Positions 52,818-61,530 of a stretch of DNA of 64,000 nucleotides are shown here, in pieces. The first letter of the stretch is position 1, and each line of letters starts with the position of its first letter. Made by a program: the position numbers and the translations under genes. The notes under the pieces are model-generated. The model saw nothing but the letters and a program-made list of their open reading frames with translations, did not search any database and had not been told where the DNA came from. This DNA is from Brevibacterium permense (GTDB lineage: Bacteria; Actinomycetota; Actinomycetes; Actinomycetales; Brevibacteriaceae): assembly GCF_025506275.1 (NCBI RefSeq), contig NZ_QYCP01000083.1, positions 1 through 64,000 on the forward strand, given 5' to 3'.

Positions 52818-53378
52818 ATGGACGATGTCGCTACAACTCAGCTCGATCAGGCAGAAGCAGGTTGGGCCACAGCCCTCCATCGCGTCCGCACCTCCGATCT
52901 GAATCGGCCGAGCGGGGCGGCGCAATGGTCGAATGCGGAGCTCGTCAATCACCTGATCGGCGGGGGAGTCCGCTACACGAAGCTGCTGGAGCAGGCGAGC
53001 ACGGAGGAGGTCGAAGCCACCAGGGGAGCCGATCACCTCGGAGAGGACATGATCGAATCCTTCTGGACTCATGAGAGGTCGTTCAGAGCACTGGTGAACG
53101 AATGCGACCTTCACGCGCCGGTCGCTCATCGGATCGGTAGCATCCCTGGCACGCAGCTGGTGCAGATGCGCATCCTCGAGCTCGCACTCCATGCGGCTGA
53201 CCTCTCGCGCGGCACCGGACATGACTGGCCGATCGATGAGAGCCTTGCCGAGTTCATCTCAACCGACCTCGGCGATCTCATCATCGCTCTGGGTGCCGAG
53301 GGCGGATACAGGCCGCCACGCCCGATCGGCGAGGGAGTCACGCACGCTCAGCGCGTGCTGCTGCTGTCGGGCCGGTGA
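52818..53378 (+). CDS. Mycothiol-dependent maleylpyruvate isomerase-like protein (DinB fold)
   Basis: A 186-residue protein of the TIGR03086/maleylpyruvate isomerase N-terminal type. Metal-ligand candidates are His in LVNHLIGGG (about 44) and Glu/His in RILELALHAADLSRGTG (about 124-131), as in the DinB/YfiT superfamily, whose actinobacterial members use mycothiol as thiol donor. Substrate unknown. The start is ATG at 52818, 6 nt after a TAGGCT box, probably leaderless. It diverges from the DUF5058 cluster. Confidence 0.8.
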   Translation: MDDVATTQLDQAEAGWATALHRVRTSDLNRPSGAAQWSNAELVNHLIGGGVRYTKLLEQASTEEVEATRGADHLGEDMIESFWTHERSFRALVNECDLHAPVAHRIGSIPGTQLVQMRILELALHAADLSRGTGHDWPIDESLAEFISTDLGDLIIALGAEGGYRPPRPIGEGVTHAQRVLLLSGR

Positions 53379-53415
53379 CGGGCTCCAAACGGTGACCGGC
53401 TGGAACTGCGGTGCT

Positions 53416-53934
53416 TCAGCGCTTCTTCGGTGAGATGTACATGGTGATGCGTGCGGTGACGAAGGCGATGCCATTCGCGTCGAAGACATCCACGGGGACG
53501 ACCAGGTCGAACTTCTCCTCGCCGAATTCGGGGATCTCTTCAAGCCGGGTGACGGCCGTGACCGGCCCTTTGCTGGCCTTGGCGTTGTATTCCACGGTCA
53601 TTCCCGCCGGGATCCAGCGGTGAGTGGGCGGCACGGTCGCTTCCGTCATGACGCCGGCGGCGACTTCGGCCATATTGCACGACGCGATCGCGTGATAGGT
53701 GCCGATATGGTTGTGCATTCCACGGCGGTTAGGCGCAGTGACGCGACACAGCCCGGGTCGCAGCTCTTTGATCTGCGGGCGCACAGTACGGAAGTAGGGT
53801 GCTTTGAAGCAGATGCCCTGGGAGAACAGCCATGAACCGACGAGGCCGCCCAGAGGCATCTCCTGCATCTTCTTCCAGAGCTTGAAAGTGGGTGCCGATT
53901 CGTCGGTGTGCACGGCTGTGGTGTCTGCGGTCAT
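53416..53934 (-). CDS. DUF4442 hotdog-fold protein (thioesterase-like)
   Basis: A 172-residue protein resembling DUF4442, a branch of the hotdog thioesterase superfamily. The central MHNHIGTYHAIASCNMAEVAAGVM segment and the following WIPAGMTVEYNAKASKGPVTAVTRL strands fit the PaaI-like layout. It may hydrolyse acyl-CoA or bind acyl chains. It converges on the isomerase-like gene, 37 bp apart. The start is ATG at 53934 with a GGCGCC-type leader and no strong ribosome site. Confidence 0.82.
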   Translation of the reverse strand: MTADTTAVHTDESAPTFKLWKKMQEMPLGGLVGSWLFSQGICFKAPYFRTVRPQIKELRPGLCRVTAPNRRGMHNHIGTYHAIASCNMAEVAAGVMTEATVPPTHRWIPAGMTVEYNAKASKGPVTAVTRLEEIPEFGEEKFDLVVPVDVFDANGIAFVTARITMYISPKKR

Positions 53935-53982
53935 GGAGGCGCCCTTTGCTGTGATCTGAGTTACTGTTCAGTACAAATGCTA

Positions 53983-54408
53983 TCAGTCGGACCATTCGGC
54001 GAGCGTGTGGTCACGAGTGCGCTCGAGGAGTTCACGCAGCACCGATTCGTCGACATCATTCAAGCGCGTGAGATACAGGCACGACGTGCCGCTGCGGTAC
54101 TTGCCGAGCCTGGAGGCCAGGTCGGGCCAGCGGACCTCATAGTCGCTCGTGAGATAGATCGTGTGCTGACGCGCAGCAGGGGAGTACGCGAGAACCGGCA
54201 TCCTGCCGCCATGCCCTGATTCGCAGCGATACTCGACCTCGCCGAATCCGATGATGCGCGAGGCCCACACCACAGGTTCCTCGCCGGAGATCTCTGCGAG
54301 GATCTCGCGCAGGCGGTCGGCCTCGGCGCGCCTGGGACCGCCTGCACGCACGAGCACGTCACCGACGGGTTCGCCTGTCGGTCGCATTGCAGGTTGCTTC
54401 GTCGCCAT
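53983..54408 (-). CDS. DUF1801 domain protein
   Basis: A 141-residue protein matching the DUF1801 (YdhG-like) fold: RADRLREILAEISGEEPVVWASRIIGFGEVEYRCESGHGGRMPVLAYSPAARQHTIYL followed by a RLGKYRSGTSCLYLTRLNDVDESVLRELL tail. The function of the family is unknown. The start is ATG at 54408 directly after GGGGGCGAA; an open frame to 54492 is less likely. It precedes the DUF4442 gene by 48 bp on the same strand. Confidence 0.82.
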   Translation of the reverse strand: MATKQPAMRPTGEPVGDVLVRAGGPRRAEADRLREILAEISGEEPVVWASRIIGFGEVEYRCESGHGGRMPVLAYSPAARQHTIYLTSDYEVRWPDLASRLGKYRSGTSCLYLTRLNDVDESVLRELLERTRDHTLAEWSD

Positions 54409-54722
54409 TTCGCCCCCTGGTGTCGGCCTGATGGATAACAGGCTCAGATCGCCGGACTCAACTGTGACTGCGCACCACGGGGACCGGCTCAATGTCGTTA
54501 CTTAACATAATGTATATTATCGGCGTTCTACCCGAAGACAGAGAGGAGCCTCGAAACTCACGAATGACGCTCCCAACACCAAAGCACAATGCACGGTGAC
54601 GACCCTCACCGACAGAAATGGCCGTGAGCGACGCACGGATCACTCACGGCCATTCCATGATCACGAGCACAGCGCACGTGTCCATGCCTGCAGATCGTTG
54701 ATCGTCAGATCATCGTGTGGTC
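54409..54722. other. Intergenic region between rpf and DUF1801 genes
   Basis: A 314-bp gap with no credible gene. It has an unusually AT-rich patch with the inverted repeat ATAAT-GTAT-ATTAT (54507-54520), which may be the DUF1801 promoter, and the rpf terminator hairpin at 54618-54653. Confidence 0.5.
54618..54653 (-). terminator. Terminator after rpf
   Basis: Perfect 11-nt arms around a 14-nt loop, 69 bp beyond the rpf stop on the minus strand. Confidence 0.55.
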
Positions 54723-55160
54723 TCAGCTGCCGACGGTGACGTGGCCGCCGAGGCCGACCTTGCCGCCGTCGTCCTTCTTGCCGCCTCCGTCATCGGCAGC
54801 GCCATTGGACTTCGTCAGTCCGGCCTTCTCGCCGCAGGTCGGCCATGCGCCCGGTCCCTGCTCCTTGAGGACCTTCTGAGCAATCCGGATCTGTTCCTTC
54901 TTGCTGTGCTCATCCGCAGTGCCCGAACCGCCGAAGCCGTTCCAGGTCTGCTTGGAGAACTGCAGTCCGCCGTAGTATCCGTTGCCGGTGTTGATGTGCC
55001 AGTCTCCGCCGGATTCACATTCGGCGACCTTGTCCCAGACGCCCTTCTCAGATGCCTGGGCCGGCTGCCCTGCGCTCATTCCGGTCAGTCCGGCGGCCGC
55101 GACAGCGCCGGCGCCGACGAGCAGGGCGACCTTGCGGAGGCTTGTGCTGTAGAGGTTCAC
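54723..55160 (-). CDS. rpf: Resuscitation-promoting factor (Rpf), secreted
   Basis: Secreted muralytic enzyme of the lysozyme/lytic-transglycosylase fold that helps regrowth from dormancy. The 145-residue precursor has a signal peptide (residues 1-36, cleavage after AQA), an Rpf domain at 39-112 (VWDKVAECESGGDWHINTGNGYYGGLQFSKQTW) with the catalytic Glu49 and the Cys pair, and a Gly/Lys-rich tail without LysM. The start is GTG at 55160 after GGAGAAG. GTTAC/GTAAC repeats at 55197-55234 lie upstream. Confidence 0.92.
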   Translation of the reverse strand: MNLYSTSLRKVALLVGAGAVAAAGLTGMSAGQPAQASEKGVWDKVAECESGGDWHINTGNGYYGGLQFSKQTWNGFGGSGTADEHSKKEQIRIAQKVLKEQGPGAWPTCGEKAGLTKSNGAADDGGGKKDDGGKVGLGGHVTVGS

Positions 55161-55196
55161 TGTGTCTTCTCCAAAGTACGACTGCGTTTCGGTTCT

Positions 55197-55234
55197 GTAA
55201 CCCGGTCGTTACCGAGCCGTTATACACGGTAACG
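55197..55234. promoter_or_regulatory. GTAAC repeats upstream of rpf
   Basis: CGTTACCG (55207-55214) and CGGTAACG (55227-55234) form an inverted repeat with a 12-nt spacer; another GTAAC is at 55197-55201. Two-component regulators of the MtrA type control rpf and other wall hydrolases in actinomycetes and use GTAAC-like repeats, so an MtrA-like site is a reasonable guess. Confidence 0.4.
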
Positions 55235-55330
55235 AATCAACTGCCGCATTTGAACCCGAGACCGTGAATTCAGCATCCGAATCGTCTCTGCGGAACCTGA
55301 GTGAGGCCTGAAGAGCAGCGGCTCCCCCAG

Positions 55331-57703
55331 TCAGGAATTCACATACTGTGCCAGATGCTCCGCGGTCAGCGATCCATTCGCCTTCGCCCCTGCGACCAGC
55401 TCAGTCGGGCTGCCTTCGAAGACGATCGCCCCTCCGTCATGGCCGGCGCCGGGCCCCAGGTCGATGATGTGATCGGCGTGAGCCATCACGGCCTGATGGT
55501 GTTCGATGACGATGACGGTCCGCCCCGAATCGACGAGCCCGTCGAGGAGCTGCAGCAGATTCTCGACATCGGCCAAGTGCAGACCGGTCGTCGGTTCGTC
55601 GAGGATGATCACCTGAGCGGCATCAGCGGCCTTCGCCGACAGATGAACAGCCAACTTCAATCTCTGCCGCTCTCCCCCGGACAGAGTCGTCAGCGGCTGA
55701 CCGAGGCTGACATAGCCGAGTCCCACCTCGGCGAGGATCTTCAGAATCTTCACGACCGCGGGGATACGCGACTCCCCCGCACCGAAATGCTCGATGGCTG
55801 TGTCTACCGGCAGGTCGAGGACCTCACGGATATTCAGTCCGCCCAAGGTGAACTCGAGCACCTCGGCTTGGAAACCCTTGCCCTCGCACTCGTCGCAGGG
55901 TGCGGACACGCCGCCCATGAGCGCCATATCCGAATAGATGATTCCGGCCCCGTTGCATACGGGACAAGCACCTTCGGAGTTCGCGCTGAAGAGAGCGGGC
56001 TTGACCCCATTGGCCTTCGCGAATGCCTTCCGAATGGGTTCGAGCATCCCTGTATACGTGGCTGGGTTGCTGCGCCGGGATCCCCTGATCGGAGCCTGAT
56101 CGATCATCACGACCCCATCACGTCCACGCAGAGATCCCTCGATGAGGCTGCTCTTACCGGATCCTGCGACGCCGGTGACGACGGTGAGCACGCCGAGGGG
56201 CACGTCGACATCGACATCTCGCAGATTGTGCGACCCGGCGTTGCGGATCTCGAGAGCTCCCGCCGGTTCCCGCACCGTTTCCCTGAGCGACGCCGTGTAT
56301 CCGAGGTGGCGACCGGTGAGCGTACCGGATGCCCGGAGGCCTTCGACGGTGCCGGTGAAGGTGACCTCTCCCCCGTTGCTGCCGGCTCCGGGTCCGAGAT
56401 CGACGATGTGGTCGGCGATGAGGATCGTCTCGGGTTTGTGTTCGACGACGAGCACCGTGTTCCCTTTGTCCCGCAGCGCCAGCAGGAGGTCGTTCATCGA
56501 TCGGATGTCGTGTGGGTGCAGGCCGATCGTCGGTTCGTCGAAGACGTAGGTGACGTCCGTGAGCGAGGACCCGAGATGGCGGACCAGTTTGATCCGCTGC
56601 ACCTCTCCCCCGGACAGCGATCCAGCCGATCTGTCCAAGGACAGATATCCGAGGCCGATGTCGTTGAAGGCGCGCACATCCGCGCGCAGGGAATCGAGCA
56701 GCGCCGAGGCGGCTCCCGGCTCGATCTGGTCCAACCAACCCGTGATGTCCGAGATCTGCAGAGCGCAGACATCAGCGATCGATTTGCCGGCGATCAGCGA
56801 GGACCGGGCGGCTCCGTTGAGCCGTGTCCCTGCGCATTCCGGGCAGGTGGTGAAGACGACGGCACGGTCGACGAATTCACGGATGTGCTTCTGCATCGAA
56901 TCCCGGTCCTTGGACAGGAACGACCGTTGGATCCGCGGGATCAGCCCGTCGAAGGTGATGTTGGTGCCATTGATCCTGACCTTCTCGCCTTCGGCATAGA
57001 GCAGATAGTGCCGCTCCTTCTCATCGAAATCGGCGACCGGTTTGTCCGGATCGAAGTACCCGGATTCGGAGAACATGCGCACCGACCAGCCGCCGGGTTT
57101 GTACCCGGGGACGGTAATAGCTCCGTCATTGAGAGATTTCGACTCATCGACCACCTCGGCGATGGAGATTTCTGTGGCTGTGCCCATGCCCTCGCAGTGC
57201 GAGCACATGCCGCCGTTGACGGAGAATGACTTCCGTTCGACCTGTTTGCCCTCGCCCTTGTCGATGGTCACCGCGCCCTTGCCGCTCAGGGTGGCGACGT
57301 TGAAGGAATACGCATTCGTCGATCCGAGGTTCGGTTCTGCCAGACGCGCGAAGAGGGTGCGCAGCTTCGCATTGATGTCAGAGACCGTGCCAACCGTGGA
57401 GCGCGGGTTCGCCCCGATCCGCTCCTGGTCGACGAGGATGGCCGTCGTCAGTCCCTCGAGGACGTCGACCTCGGGTCGGGCCATCGCCGGCATGAAGCCT
57501 TGGACGAAGGCGGAGTAGGTCTCGTTGATCATCCGCTGGGACTCGGCGGCGATGGTGTGGAAGACGAGCGAGCTCTTGCCGGAGCCGGAGACGCCGGTGA
57601 AGACCGTGAGACGGCGCTTGGGGATCTCGACACTGACGTTCTTGAGGTTGTTCTCCCTGGCGCCGCTGACACGGATGAGGTCGTGGCTGTCTGCACTGTG
57701 CAC
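55331..57703 (-). CDS. Short UvrA-like ABC ATPase (UvrA2/DrrC type)
   Basis: A 790-residue tandem ABC ATPase of the UvrA family. It has both Walker A motifs (GVSGSGKSSL near 39 and GVAGSGKSSL near 508), both signature motifs (SLSGGEVQRIKL, TLSGGERQRLKL), both Walker B (YVFDEPTIGLHP, IILDEPTTGLHL) and zinc-finger CxxC sets. It is about 150 residues shorter than UvrA, consistent with loss of the UvrB-binding region, as in UvrA2 and DrrC drug-resistance proteins. The start is GTG at 57703, 5 bp after the VOC stop. A role in tolerance of DNA-binding drugs is inferred. Confidence 0.88.
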   Translation of the reverse strand: MHSADSHDLIRVSGARENNLKNVSVEIPKRRLTVFTGVSGSGKSSLVFHTIAAESQRMINETYSAFVQGFMPAMARPEVDVLEGLTTAILVDQERIGANPRSTVGTVSDINAKLRTLFARLAEPNLGSTNAYSFNVATLSGKGAVTIDKGEGKQVERKSFSVNGGMCSHCEGMGTATEISIAEVVDESKSLNDGAITVPGYKPGGWSVRMFSESGYFDPDKPVADFDEKERHYLLYAEGEKVRINGTNITFDGLIPRIQRSFLSKDRDSMQKHIREFVDRAVVFTTCPECAGTRLNGAARSSLIAGKSIADVCALQISDITGWLDQIEPGAASALLDSLRADVRAFNDIGLGYLSLDRSAGSLSGGEVQRIKLVRHLGSSLTDVTYVFDEPTIGLHPHDIRSMNDLLLALRDKGNTVLVVEHKPETILIADHIVDLGPGAGSNGGEVTFTGTVEGLRASGTLTGRHLGYTASLRETVREPAGALEIRNAGSHNLRDVDVDVPLGVLTVVTGVAGSGKSSLIEGSLRGRDGVVMIDQAPIRGSRRSNPATYTGMLEPIRKAFAKANGVKPALFSANSEGACPVCNGAGIIYSDMALMGGVSAPCDECEGKGFQAEVLEFTLGGLNIREVLDLPVDTAIEHFGAGESRIPAVVKILKILAEVGLGYVSLGQPLTTLSGGERQRLKLAVHLSAKAADAAQVIILDEPTTGLHLADVENLLQLLDGLVDSGRTVIVIEHHQAVMAHADHIIDLGPGAGHDGGAIVFEGSPTELVAGAKANGSLTAEHLAQYVNS

Positions 57704-57708
57704 TGGTG

Positions 57709-58119
57709 TCAGTCTCTCTGCTGGATGCGGATCATGTTCCCGGCGGGGTCCCGCAGGGCGCAGTCTCGCAGACCATAGGGCTGGTCCATCGGCTCCTGTA
57801 CGATGTCGGCGCCCTTCGCCTCCACCTCGGCGAAGGCCTCATCGACGTTCGGTGTCGCGAGCACGATCGCGGCATAGCTGCCCTTGGCGATGAGTCTTTC
57901 GATGGTCTCCCGTTCGGTGTCGCTGATCGTCGGGTCGGTCACGGGAGGGGTGAGCACGATCGATGTATCGGGTTGGCCGACCGGTCCCACAGTCAGCCAG
58001 CGCATGCGTCCGGCACCGACGTCGAGGCGCAGCTCGAAGCCGAGGATGTCACGGTAGAAGGTCAGGGATTCTTCCGCATCGGTGTGCGGCAGGAAGCTGG
58101 CGTTGATCGAGATGTCCAT
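57709..58119 (-). CDS. VOC family protein (glyoxalase/bleomycin resistance type)
   Basis: A 136-residue protein with two beta-alpha-beta-beta-beta modules: NASFLPHTDAEESLTFYRDILGFELRLDVGAGRMRWLTVG and ATPNVDEAFAEVEAKGADIVQEPMDQPYGLRDCALRDPAGNMIRI. Putative metal ligands are His12 and the Asp/Asn positions near 120-126. Substrate unknown; family members include metal-dependent dioxygenases and drug-binding proteins. It follows the AraC-type gene by 19 bp and precedes the UvrA-like gene by 5 bp, so the three are one unit. Confidence 0.88.
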   Translation of the reverse strand: MDISINASFLPHTDAEESLTFYRDILGFELRLDVGAGRMRWLTVGPVGQPDTSIVLTPPVTDPTISDTERETIERLIAKGSYAAIVLATPNVDEAFAEVEAKGADIVQEPMDQPYGLRDCALRDPAGNMIRIQQRD

Positions 58120-58138
58120 GTCAGCAATCGTAGACTGC

Positions 58139-58546
58139 TCAGCTCGGTGGGACTTCTCGATTCCTGACCGGTCTCAGTGCATTCTTCACCACGATCGTCG
58201 GCAGCCGGTGCTCGCCTGCGGCGACTCCGTCGCGGTAACGGGTCGGTGAGAGTCCGACGAGTTCGCTGAAGCGAGTGCTGAAGGTGCCCAGGGACGAGAA
58301 GCCGACGGTGAAGCAGATCTCGGTGATCGTGAGATCGCCGCGGCGGATGAGGGCCATGGCCCGTTCGATCCTGCGCGTCATGAGATACGAATACGGCGAT
58401 TCGCCGAAGGCCGATCTGAACTGGCGGCTGAGGTGCCCGGCGGACATGTGCACGCCTGTGGCCAGGGCCTCCACGCTCAAGGGCTGGTCGAACTCGCGGT
58501 CGATGCGGTCCCGGACTCGGCGCAGAGCCACCAGCTGTTCGTTCAC
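58139..58546 (-). CDS. AraC-family regulator (HTH domain only)
   Basis: A 135-residue protein that is nearly all AraC DNA-binding domain: two helix-turn-helix units at about 20-65 (LSVEALATGVHMSAGHLSRQFRSAFGESPYSYL) and 72-115 (TITEICFTVGFSSLGTFSTRFSELVGLSPTRYR). No ligand-binding domain is present, so it acts like the small SoxS/MarA-type activators. The start is GTG at 58546, overlapping the permease stop by 4 bp (GTGA). Its place between permease and VOC genes suggests control of the local operon. Confidence 0.9.
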   Translation of the reverse strand: MNEQLVALRRVRDRIDREFDQPLSVEALATGVHMSAGHLSRQFRSAFGESPYSYLMTRRIERAMALIRRGDLTITEICFTVGFSSLGTFSTRFSELVGLSPTRYRDGVAAGEHRLPTIVVKNALRPVRNREVPPS

Positions 58547-60066
58547 CCCTCGTCGACTCCCTGTTTCAGGGTGCGTCCGCGGAAGAAGTCGGGATGGCGG
58601 ACGGATTGGATGATCATGATGACCACGCCCAGGGCCAGCACCCCGATGCCGAGGACGAAGACAAGTCCGACGCCGAAGACCGAGGATCCCGAACCGTAGT
58701 CGGGGTCGAGCGAGTCGATTGCGGTTGTGATGAAGATGATCAGCAGGGTCACGCCCCCGATGAGCGGGAACAGGAACCGGTAGAAGAACGTGCGGGTCGA
58801 GGCGAAAAGGCTGCGTCGGAAATACCAGATGCAGGCCAGACCCGTGATGCCGTAGTAGAAGCAGACCATGAGTCCCAGCGCAGTGATCGTGTCCCACAGA
58901 GCGTTCTCCGAGAGCAGGCGCATGACGACATAGAAGATGATCGCGGCCCCCGCCGAGGTGACGGTGGCGACCGATGGGGACTTGTAGCGGGGAGAGACCC
59001 GACCGTACTTCTCCGGAAGCGCCCCGTAGTGGCCCATCGCCAGGATCGTCCGCGAGGGCGAGACCATCGTCGCCTGCAGCGAGGACAGGGAAGATGAGAG
59101 CACCGCAACGGACACGAGCACTGCAAAGGGCCCCATGACCGGGCCGGCGAGTGAGGCGAAGATCGATTCCTGGTTATCGGGATTGCCCGCTCCCAGCCCT
59201 TCGGTGCCGACTCCTGCAAAGGAGATGACGGCGATCGTACAGGCGATGTAGATGATGACGATCCCGATGATCGTGAGCATGGCCGCACGGCCCGGAGTCT
59301 TCTCCGGATCCTTCGCTTCCTCGTTCATCGTGATCACCGTGTCCCAGCCCCAGAACAGGAAGATCGACAGCGATACGGCCGCAGCGACGGTGGAGAAGTC
59401 GCCGGCAGACAGCGGATTGAACCAGTCGAGAGACACCGGTGTCGGATCGTAGGAGGTGCCGTTGGAAGCCTGCACCATCGCGGCGACGACGAACCAGCCC
59501 AGCGCCAGCACCTGGAAGGCGACCAGCCACACCTGCAGCTTCTCGGTGGCTTCGACTCCCCGATACGACACCCAGGCCGCAGCGGCGGTGATGATGATCG
59601 TCACGGGGATGTTGATCCACAGCACTCGTGTGAGTTCGGCGATGGACGGATCGGAGAACACCTGGGACAGCAGAAGGAAGAGGAAGTCGACGGCCACGGC
59701 CGCGAGGTTGGACAGCACAAGGACGGTGGCGGCGACGAGTCCCCAGCCGCCCATCCAGCCCAGCCATGGCCCGAACGCTCTGGTCGCCCACGTGAACGTC
59801 GTGCCCGAATCCGGCATCGCGGTGTTCAGTTCGCGGTAGCCGAAGACGACGAGGAGCATCGGCACGAAGCCGATGAGCAGCACGGCCGGGGTGTGCACCC
59901 CGACCTCGGAGATCGTCGGACCCAGTCCCGAGGTCAGTGTATAGGCCGGAGCGATGCAGGAGATGCCGATGACGGCTCCCCCGATGGCTCCGATCTTGCC
60001 GGCGGAGAGTCCTTTAGAGCTCAGTCCGCTCGTGTTCGTCGACGGTGACGGCTGTGTGCTGCTCAT
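58543..60066 (-). CDS. APC-family amino acid/polyamine permease
   Basis: A 507-residue transporter with twelve hydrophobic segments from about residue 23. The GKIGAIGGAVIGISCIAPAYTL opening, PDSGTTFTWATRAFGPWLGWMGGW near residue 80 and the ALFWGWDTVITMNEEAKDPEKTPGRAA stretch (as ...IFLFWGWDTVI) are family marks. It probably imports putrescine, another amine or an amino acid for the oxidase encoded just upstream. The start is ATG at 60066, 1 bp after the oxidase stop. The longer frame upstream is a shadow of the oxidase gene. Confidence 0.9.
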   Translation of the reverse strand: MSSTQPSPSTNTSGLSSKGLSAGKIGAIGGAVIGISCIAPAYTLTSGLGPTISEVGVHTPAVLLIGFVPMLLVVFGYRELNTAMPDSGTTFTWATRAFGPWLGWMGGWGLVAATVLVLSNLAAVAVDFLFLLLSQVFSDPSIAELTRVLWINIPVTIIITAAAAWVSYRGVEATEKLQVWLVAFQVLALGWFVVAAMVQASNGTSYDPTPVSLDWFNPLSAGDFSTVAAAVSLSIFLFWGWDTVITMNEEAKDPEKTPGRAAMLTIIGIVIIYIACTIAVISFAGVGTEGLGAGNPDNQESIFASLAGPVMGPFAVLVSVAVLSSSLSSLQATMVSPSRTILAMGHYGALPEKYGRVSPRYKSPSVATVTSAGAAIIFYVVMRLLSENALWDTITALGLMVCFYYGITGLACIWYFRRSLFASTRTFFYRFLFPLIGGVTLLIIFITTAIDSLDPDYGSGSSVFGVGLVFVLGIGVLALGVVIMIIQSVRHPDFFRGRTLKQGVDEG

Positions 60067-60067
60067 C

Positions 60068-61426
60068 TCAGGACTTCTCGCCGAGGATCCTCTCGGCGGT
60101 GGCGGTGCCGATGCGCACCGCTCCGTCGACGTGCTGGTAGCCTTCGGCAGCGATATCGGAGCTGGCGAAGTGGATGGGCCCGACGGGGTCGTTCTGGAAC
60201 GGTCCCCACCGGTGCAGACCGCCCAGGTCGTAGCTCGTCGCATAGGCTCCGCGAGTCCATTCCTCCGCGCCGAAGTCGGAGAGGTAGAACACCCGCGGGT
60301 CGAGTGCCTTCGGGCCGAGGAATTCGGCGAGGGCTTCGAGTATCTTCGTCCGGCGGGACTCTTCGTCCAGGGCCCACATGGCATCGGCGTTGACATCGGA
60401 GATGAAGCCGACGAGAGTGCCCTGCTCTTCACCGTGGTTCGTGTTGTCGTAGACCTCTTGGACGAGACGGGAGGCGCCGAAACCGGTTCCGCACAGACCG
60501 TCTTCGCGCCAGAACGGGGTGTCGTAGGTAGCGTGGACCTTGATGACGAGTCCCATCGACTGGTGTTGGTGGAAGATCTGCTGAAGCCGGGGCAGAGGCG
60601 GGTCATAGCTGATGCGCGAGTAGAGGTTCGGCGGAACGGCGACGATCGCCTGGCCTGCGCTGACTGTCAGTTCGTCGGTCGATACGCTGACGCCGGTCTC
60701 CGACCATTCGATCCGGCGCACCGGCTGCTGCAGACGGACGATGTCTTCGCCGAGCTCGTCGGCCATCTGCACCGAAACCGACTGCATCCCGCCGACGACG
60801 CGACGATCGAGGATGAAGTGATCGTCGACGAGATTCGTGAAAGATCCCGCCGAGGCGGCCATGAGAATGGCTTGGAGTGCTGAGAAGGTGGTGGCGGGCT
60901 TGGTCAGCATGCCGCCCGCGACGAACAGCCCGATGTTCTCACATGCGAGTTCGTCCTCGGACTGCTGACGCAGCCAGTGGTGGAAGGAGATCGAATCGAG
61001 TTCGGCAGCATCTTCGGCATCCCAGGGGGCCTTAGGACCGATCCTGGCGGCGAGTTCGTCGAGGATGCCGATGAGGCGCTCCATCTCGGACTGGGTCGAC
61101 TCCCCCACCGGGAACATCTCTCCCGAATAGACGGTACGAGTTCCGTCGGGAGCGATGTAGACGCTGTCTCCGTCACGGTACCGCGGGTAGGTCTCTTTGC
61201 CGAGTTCGTCGACGAGGGCCAGCAGCGCGGTCTGGTCCGGGGAGATCCACTGTCCGCCGAGTTCGAACATCTGCCCGTCGATGTGTTCGGTCCAGGTGCG
61301 GCCGCCCACGCGGTCACGGGCCTCGAGCACGATGACGCTGCGTCCGGCCTTCCGCAGCCGACGGGCGGCGCTCAGGCCCGATGGGCCTGCTCCGATGATG
61401 ACGACGTCACGGGTTTCTGCGGACAC
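60068..61426 (-). CDS. puo: Flavin amine oxidase, probable putrescine oxidase
   Basis: FAD-dependent amine oxidase of 452 residues, close by eye to the putrescine oxidases of Rhodococcus and Kocuria. The N-terminal IGAGPSGLSAARRLRKAG and GGRTWTEHIDG bind FAD; GLFVAGGMLTKPATTFSALQAILMAASAGSF and the C-terminal GPIHFASSDIAAEGYQHVDGAVRIG are typical. The expected reaction turns putrescine into 4-aminobutanal, ammonia and hydrogen peroxide. The start is GTG at 61426 after AAGGAG. First gene of a five-gene run; promoter at 61461-61489. Confidence 0.9.
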   Translation of the reverse strand: MSAETRDVVIIGAGPSGLSAARRLRKAGRSVIVLEARDRVGGRTWTEHIDGQMFELGGQWISPDQTALLALVDELGKETYPRYRDGDSVYIAPDGTRTVYSGEMFPVGESTQSEMERLIGILDELAARIGPKAPWDAEDAAELDSISFHHWLRQQSEDELACENIGLFVAGGMLTKPATTFSALQAILMAASAGSFTNLVDDHFILDRRVVGGMQSVSVQMADELGEDIVRLQQPVRRIEWSETGVSVSTDELTVSAGQAIVAVPPNLYSRISYDPPLPRLQQIFHQHQSMGLVIKVHATYDTPFWREDGLCGTGFGASRLVQEVYDNTNHGEEQGTLVGFISDVNADAMWALDEESRRTKILEALAEFLGPKALDPRVFYLSDFGAEEWTRGAYATSYDLGGLHRWGPFQNDPVGPIHFASSDIAAEGYQHVDGAVRIGTATAERILGEKS

Positions 61427-61460
61427 GGCGAACTCCTTCTGAAGCGATTGGGATGGCTTC

Positions 61461-61489
61461 AGACTAACGAGGTCCCGGGCCCGTGCCAA
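61461..61489 (-). promoter_or_regulatory. Promoter of the putrescine oxidase operon
   Basis: Minus strand TTGGCA (61484-61489), 17-bp spacer, TAGTCT (61461-61466), about 35 bp upstream of the GTG start. The spacing is ideal for the primary sigma factor. Confidence 0.65.
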
Positions 61490-61502
61490 GACGGATTCGG
61501 CA

Positions 61503-61519
61503 AGTGCGGAATCCGCACT
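61503..61519. promoter_or_regulatory. Inverted repeat upstream of the putrescine oxidase promoter
   Basis: AGTGCGGA-A-TCCGCACT, perfect 8-bp arms, 13 bp upstream of the -35 box. The position suits an activator such as the AraC-type protein of the operon, though AraC sites are usually direct repeats. It may also be a weak SDR terminator. Confidence 0.45.
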
Positions 61520-61530
61520 CGCCCGGGCGG

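Noticed and set aside
55161..55330. c-di-AMP (ydaO-type) riboswitch before rpf
   Set aside because: Some fragments look similar (a GGGGGA and a GCTGAATTC), but their order and the later conserved GACAGCTAACC block are missing.
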